Shown piece after piece: positions 1 to 10,327 of a stretch of DNA of 52,228 nt. The notes beneath the pieces are model-generated. The model did no database searches, was not told the DNA's origin, and was given only the letters and a program-made list of their open reading frames with translations. This DNA comes from Linderina pennispora. Its lineage: Eukaryota; Kickxellomycota; Kickxellomycetes; Kickxellales; Kickxellaceae. Each line of letters starts with the position of its first letter. Within the stretch, counting starts at the first letter, position 1. The stretch lies in contig NW_024468303.1 of the NCBI RefSeq assembly GCF_002104995.1, positions 1 through 52,228 of the forward strand. The letters are read 5' to 3'. The translations under genes and the position numbers were made by a program.

Positions 1-403
1 GGCTCAAGCCCTGGTTCAACACGGCGCATCTGTTGCTGAATTTGTTCCTAGGGATGCAGGACTCCCAGCTTATTTTTTTTCTCGTTGTCCATAGACATGT
101 GCAGAAGATACACTAAGTCGCAATGCCATTGATACAATCTGTATAGACAGGTAAATCAAATATACTTTCCCATTCCTACGCTCATACTTGATAACTGAGC
201 TTGCACGCCGCTCCAACATAGCAATTGAGGAATCTGCCAAGGAAATCATCCACGCTGTCGGTGTCATCACCTATAAAGAGCCATATTGGGCCGTGTATCC
301 TCTCACCACTGCAGTATCTTCCAAAAGCCTTGCACCTGGCCATGGTCGACTAGGGCCAGGAACCCAAGTGATTCAGGTATGGTCCTTCCTATTTAATCTG
401 CAC
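1..403. other. Left-edge repeat debris, no confident gene
   Basis: An open frame enters from the window edge at base 2 and stops at 92-94 after 30 codons, ending in residues PAYFFSRCP. It could be the tail of a gene or transposon ORF cut by the window edge. A second frame from about 188 to 424 has only a TTG start and runs into the LTR that follows. I recognise no domain in either. The neighbouring LTR suggests this is retrotransposon-rich intergenic DNA. Confidence 0.3.
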
Positions 404-662
404 TGTGGTTCCAAATCCACATGATTTCAGGAACCCATGGATCATGACCCTTGGGCCACAATGGCAATCCATACTATTCCGGGCGGCTGGCGCCACTACT
501 TAGACGGGCACCCACCCTTTTCACCTGGCGATTCCTCCTTCCTCTTTCATATAGCATATTTCATACGTTCAATATACGTCGAGAAAGGTGCTTGGAGAGT
601 GACTGTACTCCAGACAGTTGCAGAGGCTGTCTATCTAAGTGTATCGTACCCGAGACACAGCA
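404..662 (+). repeat. Solo LTR-like repeat, copy 1
   Basis: About 259 bp that begin TGTGGTTCC and end GACACAGCA (TG...CA). They match, at high identity by eye, the reverse complement of 19537-19797. The flank GCAC occurs just before the start, and GCAC also follows the shorter possible end at 659, so a target duplication is possible but not exact here. No internal retrotransposon sequence adjoins it, hence a solo LTR. The boundaries are better supported by the second copy, which has a clean 5-bp duplication. Confidence 0.7.
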
Positions 663-1641
663 CGCATAGAAACCATCAATGTGTTGTTGGACTAGAGCAT
701 AAGGTGGGAAATACAGGTCCGTGAGGAGAGGCAAAGCCAAAAAAGGAATGAGTAACGCAATACATGATATGCCGATATGTGTGTATCTTCGTTGAGTCCG
801 CGTTGTGAACGAATCTTCCAACAACGATGTATCAACCCAGAAGTGTGCAAACTGTGTGAGCTTCATATAATCAAAAGGTGACAGTCCAATGATTGTATTT
901 ACATATGAAAAGCAAAGAAAATGGAAAGAATGAGGGTGAGCGTAAATGCTCTATAACCATCACTCAGGTAGCACAGCCAAAATCTGATGATAAATGAAGG
1001 AAAAGTAAATAACAGGAAGAAAACCTATAGTTCGAGATAATCGGATATTGATATTAGAACGATTATCTTCGACGTTATAAACTCTTATATTAAACATTGT
1101 CTACAGCAATGGCATTACATTAAGCCGAGCAGCTTATACGCGGTCACAGCGTGGCATATAAAGCAGTAATGGATACACAACTAGATTGAGCTGTGCCTAA
1201 TTCAACATGTTGAATATATGAAGTAGGATTCAAAACATCAATGATCATCAAACTATGATAAATGAATCATAGCCAGAGTGATATGAATATGCCAAATAGC
1301 ATAGCTACACAAAGTAATATCGCAGAACTTGGGAGGACGTGAAAACACCAATATCCCATGATCATGAGAAAAACGAATAGGTAAATCGATGGAAATAAAT
1401 ATAAACATGGTACTGAATTGATTCAACAATAATATGATTTGGGAAACTAAGCATATACACCACCGCGCTGTACATATAAATAAGTAGAGAGATATTCATA
1501 TTTATTCCTAGTTTCAGCTGCTACACTGCCACGAATGTCAGAAAAAACCAAATGAATGATCATCCATATCTTTATGGATGATTTAAATTATCCACAACTC
1601 AGCGGATTGAACGATGATTATCTCGGGAAAAGCGCTTCAAA
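663..1641. other. AT-rich intergenic DNA
   Basis: I see no convincing gene. The sequence is AT-rich with frequent stops in all frames. The last 28 bases before the tRNA (from about 1614) match the 5' flank of the second tRNA-Glu gene, so that flank was duplicated together with the tRNA. Confidence 0.6.
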
Positions 1642-1713
1642 TCCGCAATGGTCCAGTGGCTAGGATCCGACGCTCTCACCGTCGTGGCCGGGGTTCGATT
1701 CCCCGTTGCGGAA
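1642..1713 (+). tRNA. tRNA-Glu (anticodon CTC)
   Basis: A 72-nt tRNA gene with no intron and no encoded CCA. The acceptor stem TCCGCAA pairs with TTGCGGA, and A1713 is the discriminator. The anticodon stem CGACG/CGTCG encloses a loop with anticodon CTC, and the T arm contains GGTTCGATTCC (B box). The A box is around TGGTCCAGTGG. A T5 run at 1720-1724 serves as the RNA polymerase III terminator. The gene body is identical to the tRNA at 20268-20339, and about 28 bp of 5' flank is also shared. Confidence 0.97.
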
Positions 1714-3107
1714 CTTCTCTTTTTACAAAGCTGTTGAATCCGGTGGCAGTTCACATTTGCCTCTTATTAAAGCGCTGCAAGTGCTTATTTAGCGAGATTG
1801 TCTGTATATTGCTCTAAGGGAACCTGGTGGTTTTTATAGTTGGCATTATTAACAAATCAGCCAATCTGGTGTTTGTAACTTCTTATTACTGCCTGTGGAG
1901 TGCTCACTTAATCAATGTGAACTTGAATGACTCTCAGTTTCAAGTTAACCCATTCTAAACACTACAGCAATATGCTACTGGCCATTTTTTGTGCATTAAA
2001 TGTTGAGAGCAAATTATTGTTGATATATTCCAAAGATGCAGTAGGTTGTACTATGTAGTATGATTCCTGCCACTAGGGGGTACTAAGAACTATTTATCAA
2101 TGCACTGAGTGTAAATAAAGAATTCTAGGGTTTACCACAAGCATAGTTGGTACTGATACTCTATAGAGGTCATTTGGAGTTAGTTATCTGCACAACAACT
2201 ATTTATGCATGTTAAAACTATTGGCAATTTCAGTGAAATAAAAATTTCACCCAAACTGCCATCAGCATCTTGGAAAAGTTTCAGTAAACATAATTTCCTT
2301 GTGGTTGCTTAGCCACACCTATTGAGATATTGACTTTTGTTACCTAATGATAATTAACCCTAAATATGCAAAGGTTTTTCTTTCTGGTTGAAATTATGTT
2401 CACTGAAACTTTTCCAAGATGCCAATAGCAGTTTGGGTAAAATAGCAAAAAATAATATTTGTATTTTAGAAATCAATTATACATATAAAAACATTCTGGA
2501 CATAATAATTATAAATATCTATTCCAAAAATATCTAATAGCAAAAAATGATTCTGAAAATGACTATTCAAATATCTATCTAACTAAATTGCGAATATCTA
2601 AAATTTACAAGTCTAGGAATGACCCCCTATATTCTAAATATCTTTTACCTAGTTTAGTGATTGTGAATAACCTCCAGTAATTTGTTGTTAGGACTATCTA
2701 TGGCTTCAGCTAGTGATGCTGAGCAGGGCATCTACTTTATAATGCAACTGGCTGTAATTGCCCTATACTTTTGCGGCATTCACTATCAACAGTATTCTAT
2801 TGTACTAGCTGCAGCGTAGTGCAACTGTAATATCTTATGCTGGTTCGGTTAAGCATTTAGTGTGGTAGAGTCAGGAGAAGGACCCCGCTGGCTTGCAATT
2901 TGTGCCTGTAGATTGGCTGCGCACATTTCTGCCGAATCGCCTGATCGATTAAGACCGCATTAAATCTAAGGTTGACCTCACCACTGATCTGGATTCGCTT
3001 TTTTCGCTAGCAGTTTCGCTGGCTGGTCTCTTTATCTCCATCACCTCCTGTCCTTTCGAATTCACTGTCGCAGCTGCAGCTGTTTGAATAAACAATTTCC
3101 TTGCATA
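1714..3107. other. AT-rich intergenic DNA between tRNA-Glu and SerRS
   Basis: No gene is visible. The stretch contains the MITE-like inverted repeat described at 2244-2443. The last 200 bp become less AT-rich and form the likely promoter and 5' leader of the seryl-tRNA synthetase gene. Confidence 0.6.
2244..2443. mobile_element. MITE-like element with ~54-bp terminal inverted repeats
   Basis: Arm 2245-2297 and the reverse complement of 2390-2443 agree over about 54 bases with a handful of mismatches. Both arms end outward in a shared ACCCAAACTGC core and contain GCATCTTGGAAAAG. The 90-bp centre is AT-rich and non-coding. Total size is about 200 bp, typical of a non-autonomous DNA transposon (MITE). 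I could not fix a target-site duplication, so the superfamily is unassigned. The arms could fold into a long hairpin if transcribed. Confidence 0.7.
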
Positions 3108-4682
3108 ATGACACTGTGCCGGCTGCAGACGCTGCTTCGTTTACCTGTCCACCGACGCCAACCACTCGCGGTCAAGCTGCTGAAGCGGACACTGATCCAA
3201 CCGTCGTTTAATTACAAATATATCCGGGACAATGCAGACGAGCTGCTGGAGAATGCCAAGCAGCGCAACGTACATGACGCACAGCCTCACCGAGTAGGCA
3301 TTCTGTATGACGAGTTTCGGGATATAATGTCGCAGATCAACGAGCGCCGCAGCGAACTCAATGTCCTATCCAAACAGCTGGCACAGCAAGCCAAGTACAA
3401 GGGGCTGCAGGTCAACGCTGAGGAGCACAGGGCGATGATGAGCGATCTGCGGAGTCAGGCTAAATCGTGCAAAGCTCTAGTCCAGGAGCTGGAGCGCAAA
3501 GTCAGTAGCGTCGAGGCACAGTTGATGCATGAAGCTGCAAAAATCCCAAACCTGACACATCCGGACACACCAGTGGGTGGCGAATCGAATGCGCGAACAG
3601 TCAGAATCGAAGGTTTGCTACACACGGTTGACCGGATACCTAACAACCCAAGCGATCTGTCACATCTGTCCAGTGTCGAGTTCCGCGATCACTACGATTT
3701 GGTACGCGACCTTGATATTGTCGACATGCAGGCTGGAGCGCAGGTAGCTGGCAGCAGATTCCACTACTGGAAGGGAGCTGGGGCGCTGCTTGAGCTAGCA
3801 CTGGTGCAGTATGCAATGACTAGAGCGAGCGCAGCAGGATTCATTCCGCATATCACTCCTGATGTCGCACGCAGCAGCATTGTTGACGCATGCGGGTTCC
3901 GGCCGCGCTCTAGTGCCGAGGAGCTGGAGCTGGACAATGCGCTCAGTGGCGATCTCAAGGCTAAGGCTAACAGCCAGCCATTGGGCGAGGCTAGCCAGAT
4001 CTACCGGGCCATCCCGGTTGCTGAGGAATCGCGCAACGACGATAATAATGGCTCCGACCCACTGTGTCTGGTTGCTACGGCAGAGATTCCGCTGGTGGCA
4101 ATGAAGCAGAAACAGATCCTTGATGGGGCAACACTTCCATACGCAGTGGCCGGACTCAGCCATTGCTTCCGTGCCGAGGCCGGTGCGCGCGGACGCGACA
4201 CCCGCGGAATCTACCGGCTGCACCAGTTCACAAAGGTCGAGCTGGTATCGCTCGCGTTGCCAGAGCAGAGCCAGACCGAACTGGAGCGCCTGGTGGGCTT
4301 CCAGACAGCACTGTACCGAGATCTGGGACTGACGTTCCGCATCTTGCAGATGCCTACGCATGAGCTGGGCGCCAGTGCATTCCAAAAGTTTGACATTGAG
4401 GCGTGGATGCCTGGACGCAAGGCGTGGGGGGAAATCTCGAGCGCATCGAACTGCACCGATTACCAAGCGAGACGGCTCGGCATTCGTGCTCGTGTGGCTG
4501 GCGGGGATGGTGGGCCCCCGGTGTTTGTCCATACGCTGAACGCGACGGCGATTGCTGTACCGCGTTTGGCTGTGGCACTGCTCGAGTCGTTCCAGCGTCC
4601 GGGAGGCGAAGTGGTTGTGCCGCAGGTGCTCCGGCCGTGGATGATGGGCATGGATGTGCTCAGGCGGCCGGCTAGCAGCTGA
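3108..4682 (+). CDS. DIA4: Seryl-tRNA synthetase, mitochondrial type
   Basis: A class II aminoacyl-tRNA synthetase that charges tRNA-Ser with serine. The 524-residue protein starts at the first ATG of the frame (3108); the frame also extends upstream to a TTG that is not a plausible eukaryotic start. Residues 1-32 are rich in Arg and Leu and lack acidic residues, as expected for a mitochondrial presequence. An N-terminal long coiled-coil arm (about 45-145) follows, then the catalytic core. Motif 2 starts with FRAE at 354-357 and continues GARGRDTRGIYRLHQF. TAEIPL precedes it, and the C-terminal motif 3 contains an N-A-T-A-I-A-V-P-R stretch. A charged, low-complexity insert (EESRNDDNNGS) lies just before TAEIPL. 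There is no intron. Mitochondrial targeting is inferred from the N-terminus only. Confidence 0.93.
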   Translation: MTLCRLQTLLRLPVHRRQPLAVKLLKRTLIQPSFNYKYIRDNADELLENAKQRNVHDAQPHRVGILYDEFRDIMSQINERRSELNVLSKQLAQQAKYKGLQVNAEEHRAMMSDLRSQAKSCKALVQELERKVSSVEAQLMHEAAKIPNLTHPDTPVGGESNARTVRIEGLLHTVDRIPNNPSDLSHLSSVEFRDHYDLVRDLDIVDMQAGAQVAGSRFHYWKGAGALLELALVQYAMTRASAAGFIPHITPDVARSSIVDACGFRPRSSAEELELDNALSGDLKAKANSQPLGEASQIYRAIPVAEESRNDDNNGSDPLCLVATAEIPLVAMKQKQILDGATLPYAVAGLSHCFRAEAGARGRDTRGIYRLHQFTKVELVSLALPEQSQTELERLVGFQTALYRDLGLTFRILQMPTHELGASAFQKFDIEAWMPGRKAWGEISSASNCTDYQARRLGIRARVAGGDGGPPVFVHTLNATAIAVPRLAVALLESFQRPGGEVVVPQVLRPWMMGMDVLRRPASS

Positions 4683-5037
4683 TATTAGCAGGGCAGCTAG
4701 CAGTTCCTTTTTGGCGCACGCATGTGTAGCCTGCAGCCCAGTGCAGCATGCAGCACATATTGGCAATGCACGGACATGCGCGACATGCACAGCCCATGGC
4801 ATCCGTGTCACCGAGTGGGAGCCGAAAATTTAATCATCCGGCTTCCTGCCAGGTCCCCTCAATGAGGAGTTTTGTCGGACAAGGGAGAGGCGGTTCGGTT
4901 TAAATATGCGCTCATCCAGCCCAGTCGCCTGGCCCCAATTGACTTTTTCTCCTCAACTTTAATCTCTGCTCTTCTGCACTAGTGCTGGTAGCTTTTTGGT
5001 TTTCGCATATTAATTGACGCCACCCTTCCAGCCAATA
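4683..5037. other. Intergenic region, SerRS to CoA ligase
   Basis: About 355 bp with no gene. The distal half is pyrimidine-rich (CTTTTTCTCC-like tracts) with TTTAAATA near 4900 and is the likely promoter of the downstream ligase gene. I see no other structure. Confidence 0.5.
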
Positions 5038-6727
5038 ATGCCAGTGAGCTCACCAATCGCCAATGTCGCGATTCCAGACCAGGACATCACATCGTACTTC
5101 TTCGAGCAGGCACAGCGCCGGGTAGACCGGCTGGGCACGCAGGGCTGCACAGAGCCTGCAATTGTCACCGACGCACAGACCAAAGCGACGCTGCGCTTCT
5201 CTGATATCAAGTGCCAGGCACAGCGAATCGCTGGATTTCTCCGGTCGCTTGGGTTCGGCGGACCGGCTCAGGGCAGTAATCTACCTGATGGGCTCAACGA
5301 CGTCGCTGCAGTGCTCGCGCCCAACGACATTGCATTTAGCGCCATCCACTTTGGCACGCTGATTGCAGGCGGCACATACATGGCCGTCAACCCCCAGCAG
5401 AGTGTGCAGGCCCTGGCACACCAGCTCAAAGACGTTGACGCGCGTGTTGTGTTCACTACAGCCCACCTGCTCCCGGTTCTGCAGCAGGTATGTGACGCAG
5501 CAGGCCTGGACATTCCCACATCCAACATTGTTCTTATCCAGGGCTGCAGCGACGGATTCACAACGCTGGAAACGGCCATTGATGGAGCTGCTGCCATTGA
5601 GTCCCACCGAGTCACCAGTCCAGAAGAGCTTAACCGGGTTGCACTAATCGTATACTCGTCGGGAACGACCGGCAAAGCCAAGGGCATCATGCTAACGCAT
5701 CGCAACATCGTATCCATGTACGTCATGGTGGGCGGGTACTCTGCGCGCAGCCACGCGCATGGCGACAGCGACTCTGCTGCCAGTGTTCAACCACAGAGTA
5801 ATGTTTTGTCAGCCTTGCCGCTGTACTTCCTGTATGGCCATTGTGTGCTGTGCTACCAACCGCTGACCAGCGGCGACCTGATCGTACAAATGGCTGGGTT
5901 TGAGCTCGACCCGTACCTTGCAGCCATTGACTCATACAAGATCAATCGGCTGAGCCTGACGCCGGCAGTTTTATACGACATCGCAGCAGGGATTACAAAG
6001 ATGGGTAGCATTGCACAGTCAGCAGCAACTGGAAACAGGTACGACATTGGCTCTGTCAGGATGGTCGGGTGTGGCGGGGCGTCGCTTCCGCATGCGCTGA
6101 AGAAGTCGTACTCGCAGCTCCTCAATGGGTCGCCGATTATCCAGGGCTATGGCATGGCCGAGTCGACGTCGATAATCGCCGGCAGTTCCTGGGCCACGCC
6201 GTGTGAGGGTGCTGTTGGAGTGCTGTATCCGAACAGCTCAGCCATGGTCATTGGCACTGACGGACAGGAAACTGGTGGGTTTGGTGAGCTGTGTGTGAGT
6301 GGACCCCATGTGATGCATGGGTACGTCAATACTGCCACGTCACCAGTTGCCAGCGGCTTTTTGCGCACAGGCGACTATGCACGCGTGAGCACCGATGGCC
6401 ATGTGTTTTTGCGTGGACGAATTGCCGACATAGTGTATACAGCAGAGGGAGCCGTGGTTCCTACCGATGTGGAGAATGCTCTGGCCAACTGCTCGCTGGT
6501 CAGGGATTGCGCTGTCAAGGGCGAGGGCCCGAAGGGTTCGGCGATGCCCGTCGCCTATATCGTGCCCAGGGAGGCTGCTGCTAGCGACAATACGCTGCAG
6601 CAGATATCCCAGTGGGCCAAGACGCACGCAGGAGTCGCCGTCGAGTGCAGAAGCGGTCGAGGCTATCCCGAAAAGCCCTGCAGGAAAGGTGCTCCGCTAT
6701 TTGCTGGGCCAGGCAAGTGCGCAGTAA
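5038..6727 (+). CDS. AMP-forming acyl-CoA / 4-coumarate-CoA ligase-like enzyme, frame break near C-terminus
   Basis: An ANL-superfamily enzyme that would adenylate a carboxylic acid and transfer it to CoA. It resembles 4-coumarate-CoA ligases, but the substrate cannot be read from sequence. Start taken at ATG 5038; the frame upstream opens only with TTG. The P-loop YSSGTTGKAKG is at about residue 206, GYGMAES at about 370, and the hinge region LRTGDYARVSTDG and R-G-R-I-A-D-I follow. The first frame then loses homology near 6640. The expected C-terminal catalytic-lysine motif IPKSPAGKVLRYLL lies in the +1 frame and ends at TAA 6725-6727. A one-base error or real mutation near 6635-6650 explains this; I found no plausible intron. 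The nominal frame would instead run to 6747 with a nonsense tail. No SKL-type peroxisomal signal is visible. The next gene (DGAT2) may work in the same acyl-lipid pathway, which is inference. Confidence 0.85.
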
Positions 6728-6972
6728 AGCACCGCCAAGAGAGCTAGAGTTCGAGAACCAACTTCGCTGTCTTGGCTGTGCCGGTTGTGTGGCCAGAAAT
6801 AAGCACTTACTGCTGGCTGGAAGGCAGGGCCAGCAGCAGGGTTGCGTGCCTCCGCATCCTCTCCAGGCGTCTAGCAGTGCACGTTACCTCTTCCCACCTC
6901 ATTGCCCGCCTTTTTGCTAGTATACAGCTTCACTTTGGAATTCACCATTTTCGTACTCTCATTTCTGTGTGC

Positions 6973-8202
6973 ATGGCCCGTGTAGAGACCGCAACCTGTA
7001 TGCAAGGGACGCCAGACTCGCTGGGCCACTGTGCCGGGCTTGCCAAGAGCTTACTCACTGACAGCCCTGTCAAGCCCCCGCTCGCCAGTGAGTCCACCAC
7101 AGCCGCACGGCCAGAAGCATGGCCAGCGTCCGAGTCTGCCGCAGCTCTGGGCATCAACCGGCGAACCCCCAGTTCAGCACATGGCTCCACAGGAGCAGAG
7201 ACAGAAACCGAGCCGCTGGTTTTCGATCCCGAACCCGAGGTTCTGGAACTGTCGCGGCAAGGCGGACTAGCAGGCATCGTGCAGCCGGTAGCTGCAACAG
7301 TGTTCACAGCCCTGATATTTGTGCTGCCCGTTCTTTTCATTCTGGCCTTTGTATATCTGCCGTCGCTGCGCATCCCGCTCGCACTGTATGTAGTATTCTG
7401 CTATAACGACCCGGCCATCAGCAATGGGGTAGGGCGCCCAGCATTGTGGGTGCGGCGCTTGGGTATATGGCGGTACATCAGTGCCTACTTCCCGGTGCGT
7501 GTGGTGCTGGAGCAGCGCCTGGATCCGAAGCAGTCGTATCTCCTGGGGATTGCGCCCCATGGTATCCTGGCCTTTGGCGGACAGGTCGCAGTGGGGGCGC
7601 AGAGCAGCGCCCTGTACCGTGCACTGGAAGGGACCACAGTGCATGTAGCTGCACTCCGTCCAGCATTGACACTGCCAGTATTCCGCGACTACCTGCTGGC
7701 ACTGGGAGCGATTGCATCGTCGCGAGCGGCGATCCGCGAGTGTTTGGCGCGGGGAAAGGGACACAGCGTCGGGATCGTTGTGGGCGGTGCCAAGGAGAGT
7801 CTGTATACAAACCCAGGCCACCGCAAAATCGTCATGCGCCATCGCAAGGGATTCGTGCGGGAGGCCATCATGGCTGGCGCCCCGCTCGTGCCTGTCTACG
7901 TGTTTGGCGAGAACGATATCTTCACACAAGTCATGCACCCGCCATTGCGCAGGCTCCAAAAGTGGCTGCAAACAAAAGTCAAGTTTGCACTGCCAGTGTT
8001 CTACGGCCGCCTTGGCATGGTGCCGCGCCGCTCTCCGCTGACCGTTGCCATAGGAACGCCAATCGCTGTGCCCAAGATCGAGGCACCGACTGCAGAGGAG
8101 ATAGACCATGTTCATGCTGACTTCATCCTTCAAATGGGCCGCCTGTACTCCAGGTTCCAGCCCATATACGATCCGCAGGGCGGAGACCTTGTAATAATCT
8201 AG
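6973..8202 (+). CDS. DGA1: Diacylglycerol O-acyltransferase, DGAT2 family
   Basis: Acyl-CoA:diacylglycerol acyltransferase, the final step of triacylglycerol synthesis, at the ER and lipid droplets. It has 409 residues from the ATG at 6973; the longer open frame upstream looks non-coding. Residues 1-100 are a Ser/Ala/Pro-rich, probably disordered leader. A hydrophobic hairpin (roughly 103-150) is followed by the acyltransferase domain. LLGIAPHGIL holds the family active-site motif at 194-197, here APHG rather than the usual HPHG. VGGAKESLYTNPG and YVFGENDIF are the other DGAT2 hallmarks. The C-terminal EEIDHVHADFI segment is also typical. The 245 bp upstream contain no gene. Family assignment is firm; monoacylglycerol or wax activity cannot be excluded. 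Confidence 0.92.
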   Translation: MARVETATCMQGTPDSLGHCAGLAKSLLTDSPVKPPLASESTTAARPEAWPASESAAALGINRRTPSSAHGSTGAETETEPLVFDPEPEVLELSRQGGLAGIVQPVAATVFTALIFVLPVLFILAFVYLPSLRIPLALYVVFCYNDPAISNGVGRPALWVRRLGIWRYISAYFPVRVVLEQRLDPKQSYLLGIAPHGILAFGGQVAVGAQSSALYRALEGTTVHVAALRPALTLPVFRDYLLALGAIASSRAAIRECLARGKGHSVGIVVGGAKESLYTNPGHRKIVMRHRKGFVREAIMAGAPLVPVYVFGENDIFTQVMHPPLRRLQKWLQTKVKFALPVFYGRLGMVPRRSPLTVAIGTPIAVPKIEAPTAEEIDHVHADFILQMGRLYSRFQPIYDPQGGDLVII

Positions 8203-8269
8203 TGCTCAGCTAGCTTATCCGTGCTATTTGTAATACTACAGCTCTACTTCTTCATCCAAGTATTCTATC

Positions 8270-8545
8270 ATGAAGCATCCGCCTGGATCTCTTTTGTGGA
8301 GCAGGACTCGTAGACCAGTACAGGCCCTGCGGCAGTTTAGTCGCAAGCCAAATGATACGCAGCGTGCTGCTGCACATAGCAACCGGAAGGAGCAGTTTGC
8401 TGTATACCGGATCGATACCAACGGCGTCCAGCATCCGCTGCAGGGAAAGTACAACACGCGGGCGGAAGCAGAGCGCGTTGCCTCCCACTACGATAGTCTT
8501 GGGCATAAGAACGGGTATTTTGTCAAGCGTGTCACTGGGGGCTAG
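8270..8545 (+). CDS. Small uncharacterised protein, possibly mitochondrial
   Basis: A 91-residue ORF with an ATG start 67 bp after DGAT2. The N-terminal 40 residues are basic (several Arg and Lys, almost no acid) and could be a mitochondrial presequence. The remaining 50 residues (EQFAVYRIDTNG onwards, ending KNGYFVKRV) alternate hydrophobic and charged residues, like a small folded alpha/beta domain. I do not recognise the family. Low stop density alone does not prove coding, but the composition and tight packing between two genes favour a real gene. It converges on the vezatin-like gene with 31 bp between stop codons. Confidence 0.55.
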   Translation: MKHPPGSLLWSRTRRPVQALRQFSRKPNDTQRAAAHSNRKEQFAVYRIDTNGVQHPLQGKYNTRAEAERVASHYDSLGHKNGYFVKRVTGG

Positions 8546-8576
8546 AATAGCTGGCACATGAGCTGCTGCGGTCGCC

Positions 8577-10327
8577 TCATTTCCTAGATCTTTCGTCAAT
8601 GGCAGACCGAAGCTCGTTCAGCATGCTGTGGATGTCGTTTCTGCGCTCGCGTGCCTCGATCTCGCCTTCACGTTTCTGGCGCTGCAGCCGGATACGCTCA
8701 CTGCGGTCAAGGAGCTGCGGTTTTCCGTTAGAACTCTGCCCACGCGACTCCTGAATCGCTGGATCGGCCTCGAAGGTTTGCTCAGGAACATCCAAGTCGT
8801 TCAGGTCAAACCCCGAGTACCCTAATACGCGTGCACCATCGGGAATATCGTGTTGGTCAATCACACAGGTTGTGCTTTCTCTGCAGCTGCTCGACGCCTG
8901 TGGCCCCTCACAATCATCGCATGTCAAGACCGTCAGTGCTGCCTGGTATTGGGCATTGAGGGTGTCCAGTTCTGCTTTTAGTGATGAAAACAGCCGGGCT
9001 GTTGCTTCTGGGCTAGGTCGGTTTACCGCACCGCTGTTCAACTCCTGGCACCCATCATCATCCAGCCCAATGCTTTCACGGCAGACTATTATCTTCGCCC
9101 TAAGAGTATGCAGGGATTCTGACATGGCACTGAGCAGCCGAAGCAGGCGGGTGTTGGCTAAGCGTGCGGTCAGACTTGATATCCATCAGCGATGCCCACC
9201 TGTGCCGAGGTATGCGCCGAATTTTCAACCTTCCGTATCATGTCTACACCCTTTTCTGATGCAGCTCTGATATGTGCAAACGTGGCTAGTGTATTTCCCG
9301 AAAGTCCACTCTGCAGTGCTGCAGCGGAGTTCATCGTGGGTAAGGACAGTGGCTCGGCAGTGTCAAGCACTCGCTGCAGCCATCGCCGGCGTAGACTAAA
9401 GTGCAGCTCAAACCGGGCCCGTAGTACTTCGAGTGACAGCCCGCTGTCGCTAAAATCGGTGTGCTGGGTGAACTTTTCTCTGGTTTGCGATAGCTCAAGC
9501 AGGGTATCCTGGTCGGCAACCTGCTCAACAGCCAATGCAACCGCGTCAAACGATTCGCGTAATGCCTCACCAACTGCATTGCGTAGGTATACTGCAGTGC
9601 GTATGGCTCCACGGCCTGGTCGGGCATCAACACCAGGTATGGAGCTGGGTGATGCCCAGCGAAACCCACGAGCTACAAGCTCAGTCTCCTGTACCAACCG
9701 CAGCGCGCGCTGTATCGCTACGTCTAGCACACGGCTCGATTGACACATGTCCGTAAGACTGTCAATATACTCCTCGGCTCGACGTGCTGCTGCTATTTGA
9801 CTGGAGTACTTGTGCCATGATGACCAAACGACTGCAGCAGCTATGAATGCACTCAGGGCCATCAGAGCTGGCCGTACACTGCTTCTAGTCCTGATTAGGA
9901 AAGCGGCACCAAGCACCAGTGGCCCAACCGTATGCTTGGCTATGTCGTTGCTACGACTGCTACGCGGTCTTAGATCGCCCAATTGTTGGCTAGGCATATC
10001 AGTGGCATGCTTGTGGCTAGTACGTGGCGTGTACCGTACCGCCATATGGCCAGAATTTGCCAGCGTACGCACAATGCTATCCCACAGCACAGAGCACAGC
10101 CTGGCTTCGAACTCCTTATCAGAACTATTTCCTAAAGATAGATTGCCATGCAGCCAGCTTTGTGCACGGGTCCAAAGCGATAGCGGGATAGGGGATTTCG
10201 CATGGTCTGGCCCACCGGTCGTGGTAAATCCAGCTTCATTGCTGTCAATGATCAACGATTCACCCGCTGCAATATCCCTCAAGTAATCTCCAAGTGGTGA
10301 GTCTTCAAACGCGACCAGTTCAGTCAT
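8577..10327 (-). CDS. Vezatin / myosin-binding-domain protein (Inp2-like), two exons
   Basis: This resembles the fungal vezatin (mysoin-binding) family, which includes proteins linking membranes such as peroxisomes to myosin. Proposed exons: 10327-9250 and 9157-8577, giving 552 residues. The 92-nt intron starts GTGTAG and ends CTTAG with a CTGAC branch site; it keeps frame, but the donor choice is mine. Start is the ATG at 10327; the frame further upstream has only a TTG. A transmembrane segment lies around residues 145-170 (PALMALSAFIAAAVVW). The core motif LVQETELVARGF lies in exon 1. Exon 2 carries LRAKIIVCRES and a charged coiled-coil tail. Role is inferred from family resemblance. Confidence 0.72.

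Noticed and set aside
3795-4811. A 338-codon minus-strand ORF opposite the seryl-tRNA synthetase
   Set aside because: Antisense shadow of a clearly conserved gene; no recognisable domain.
7267-8133. A 288-codon minus-strand ORF opposite DGAT2
   Set aside because: Antisense shadow of the conserved acyltransferase; composition is not protein-like.
9170-9200. Ending the vezatin-like protein at the stop at 9170
   Set aside because: The next frame continues family-like sequence (TRLLRLLSAM, then LRAKIIVCRES), and a 92-nt intron that keeps frame is available.
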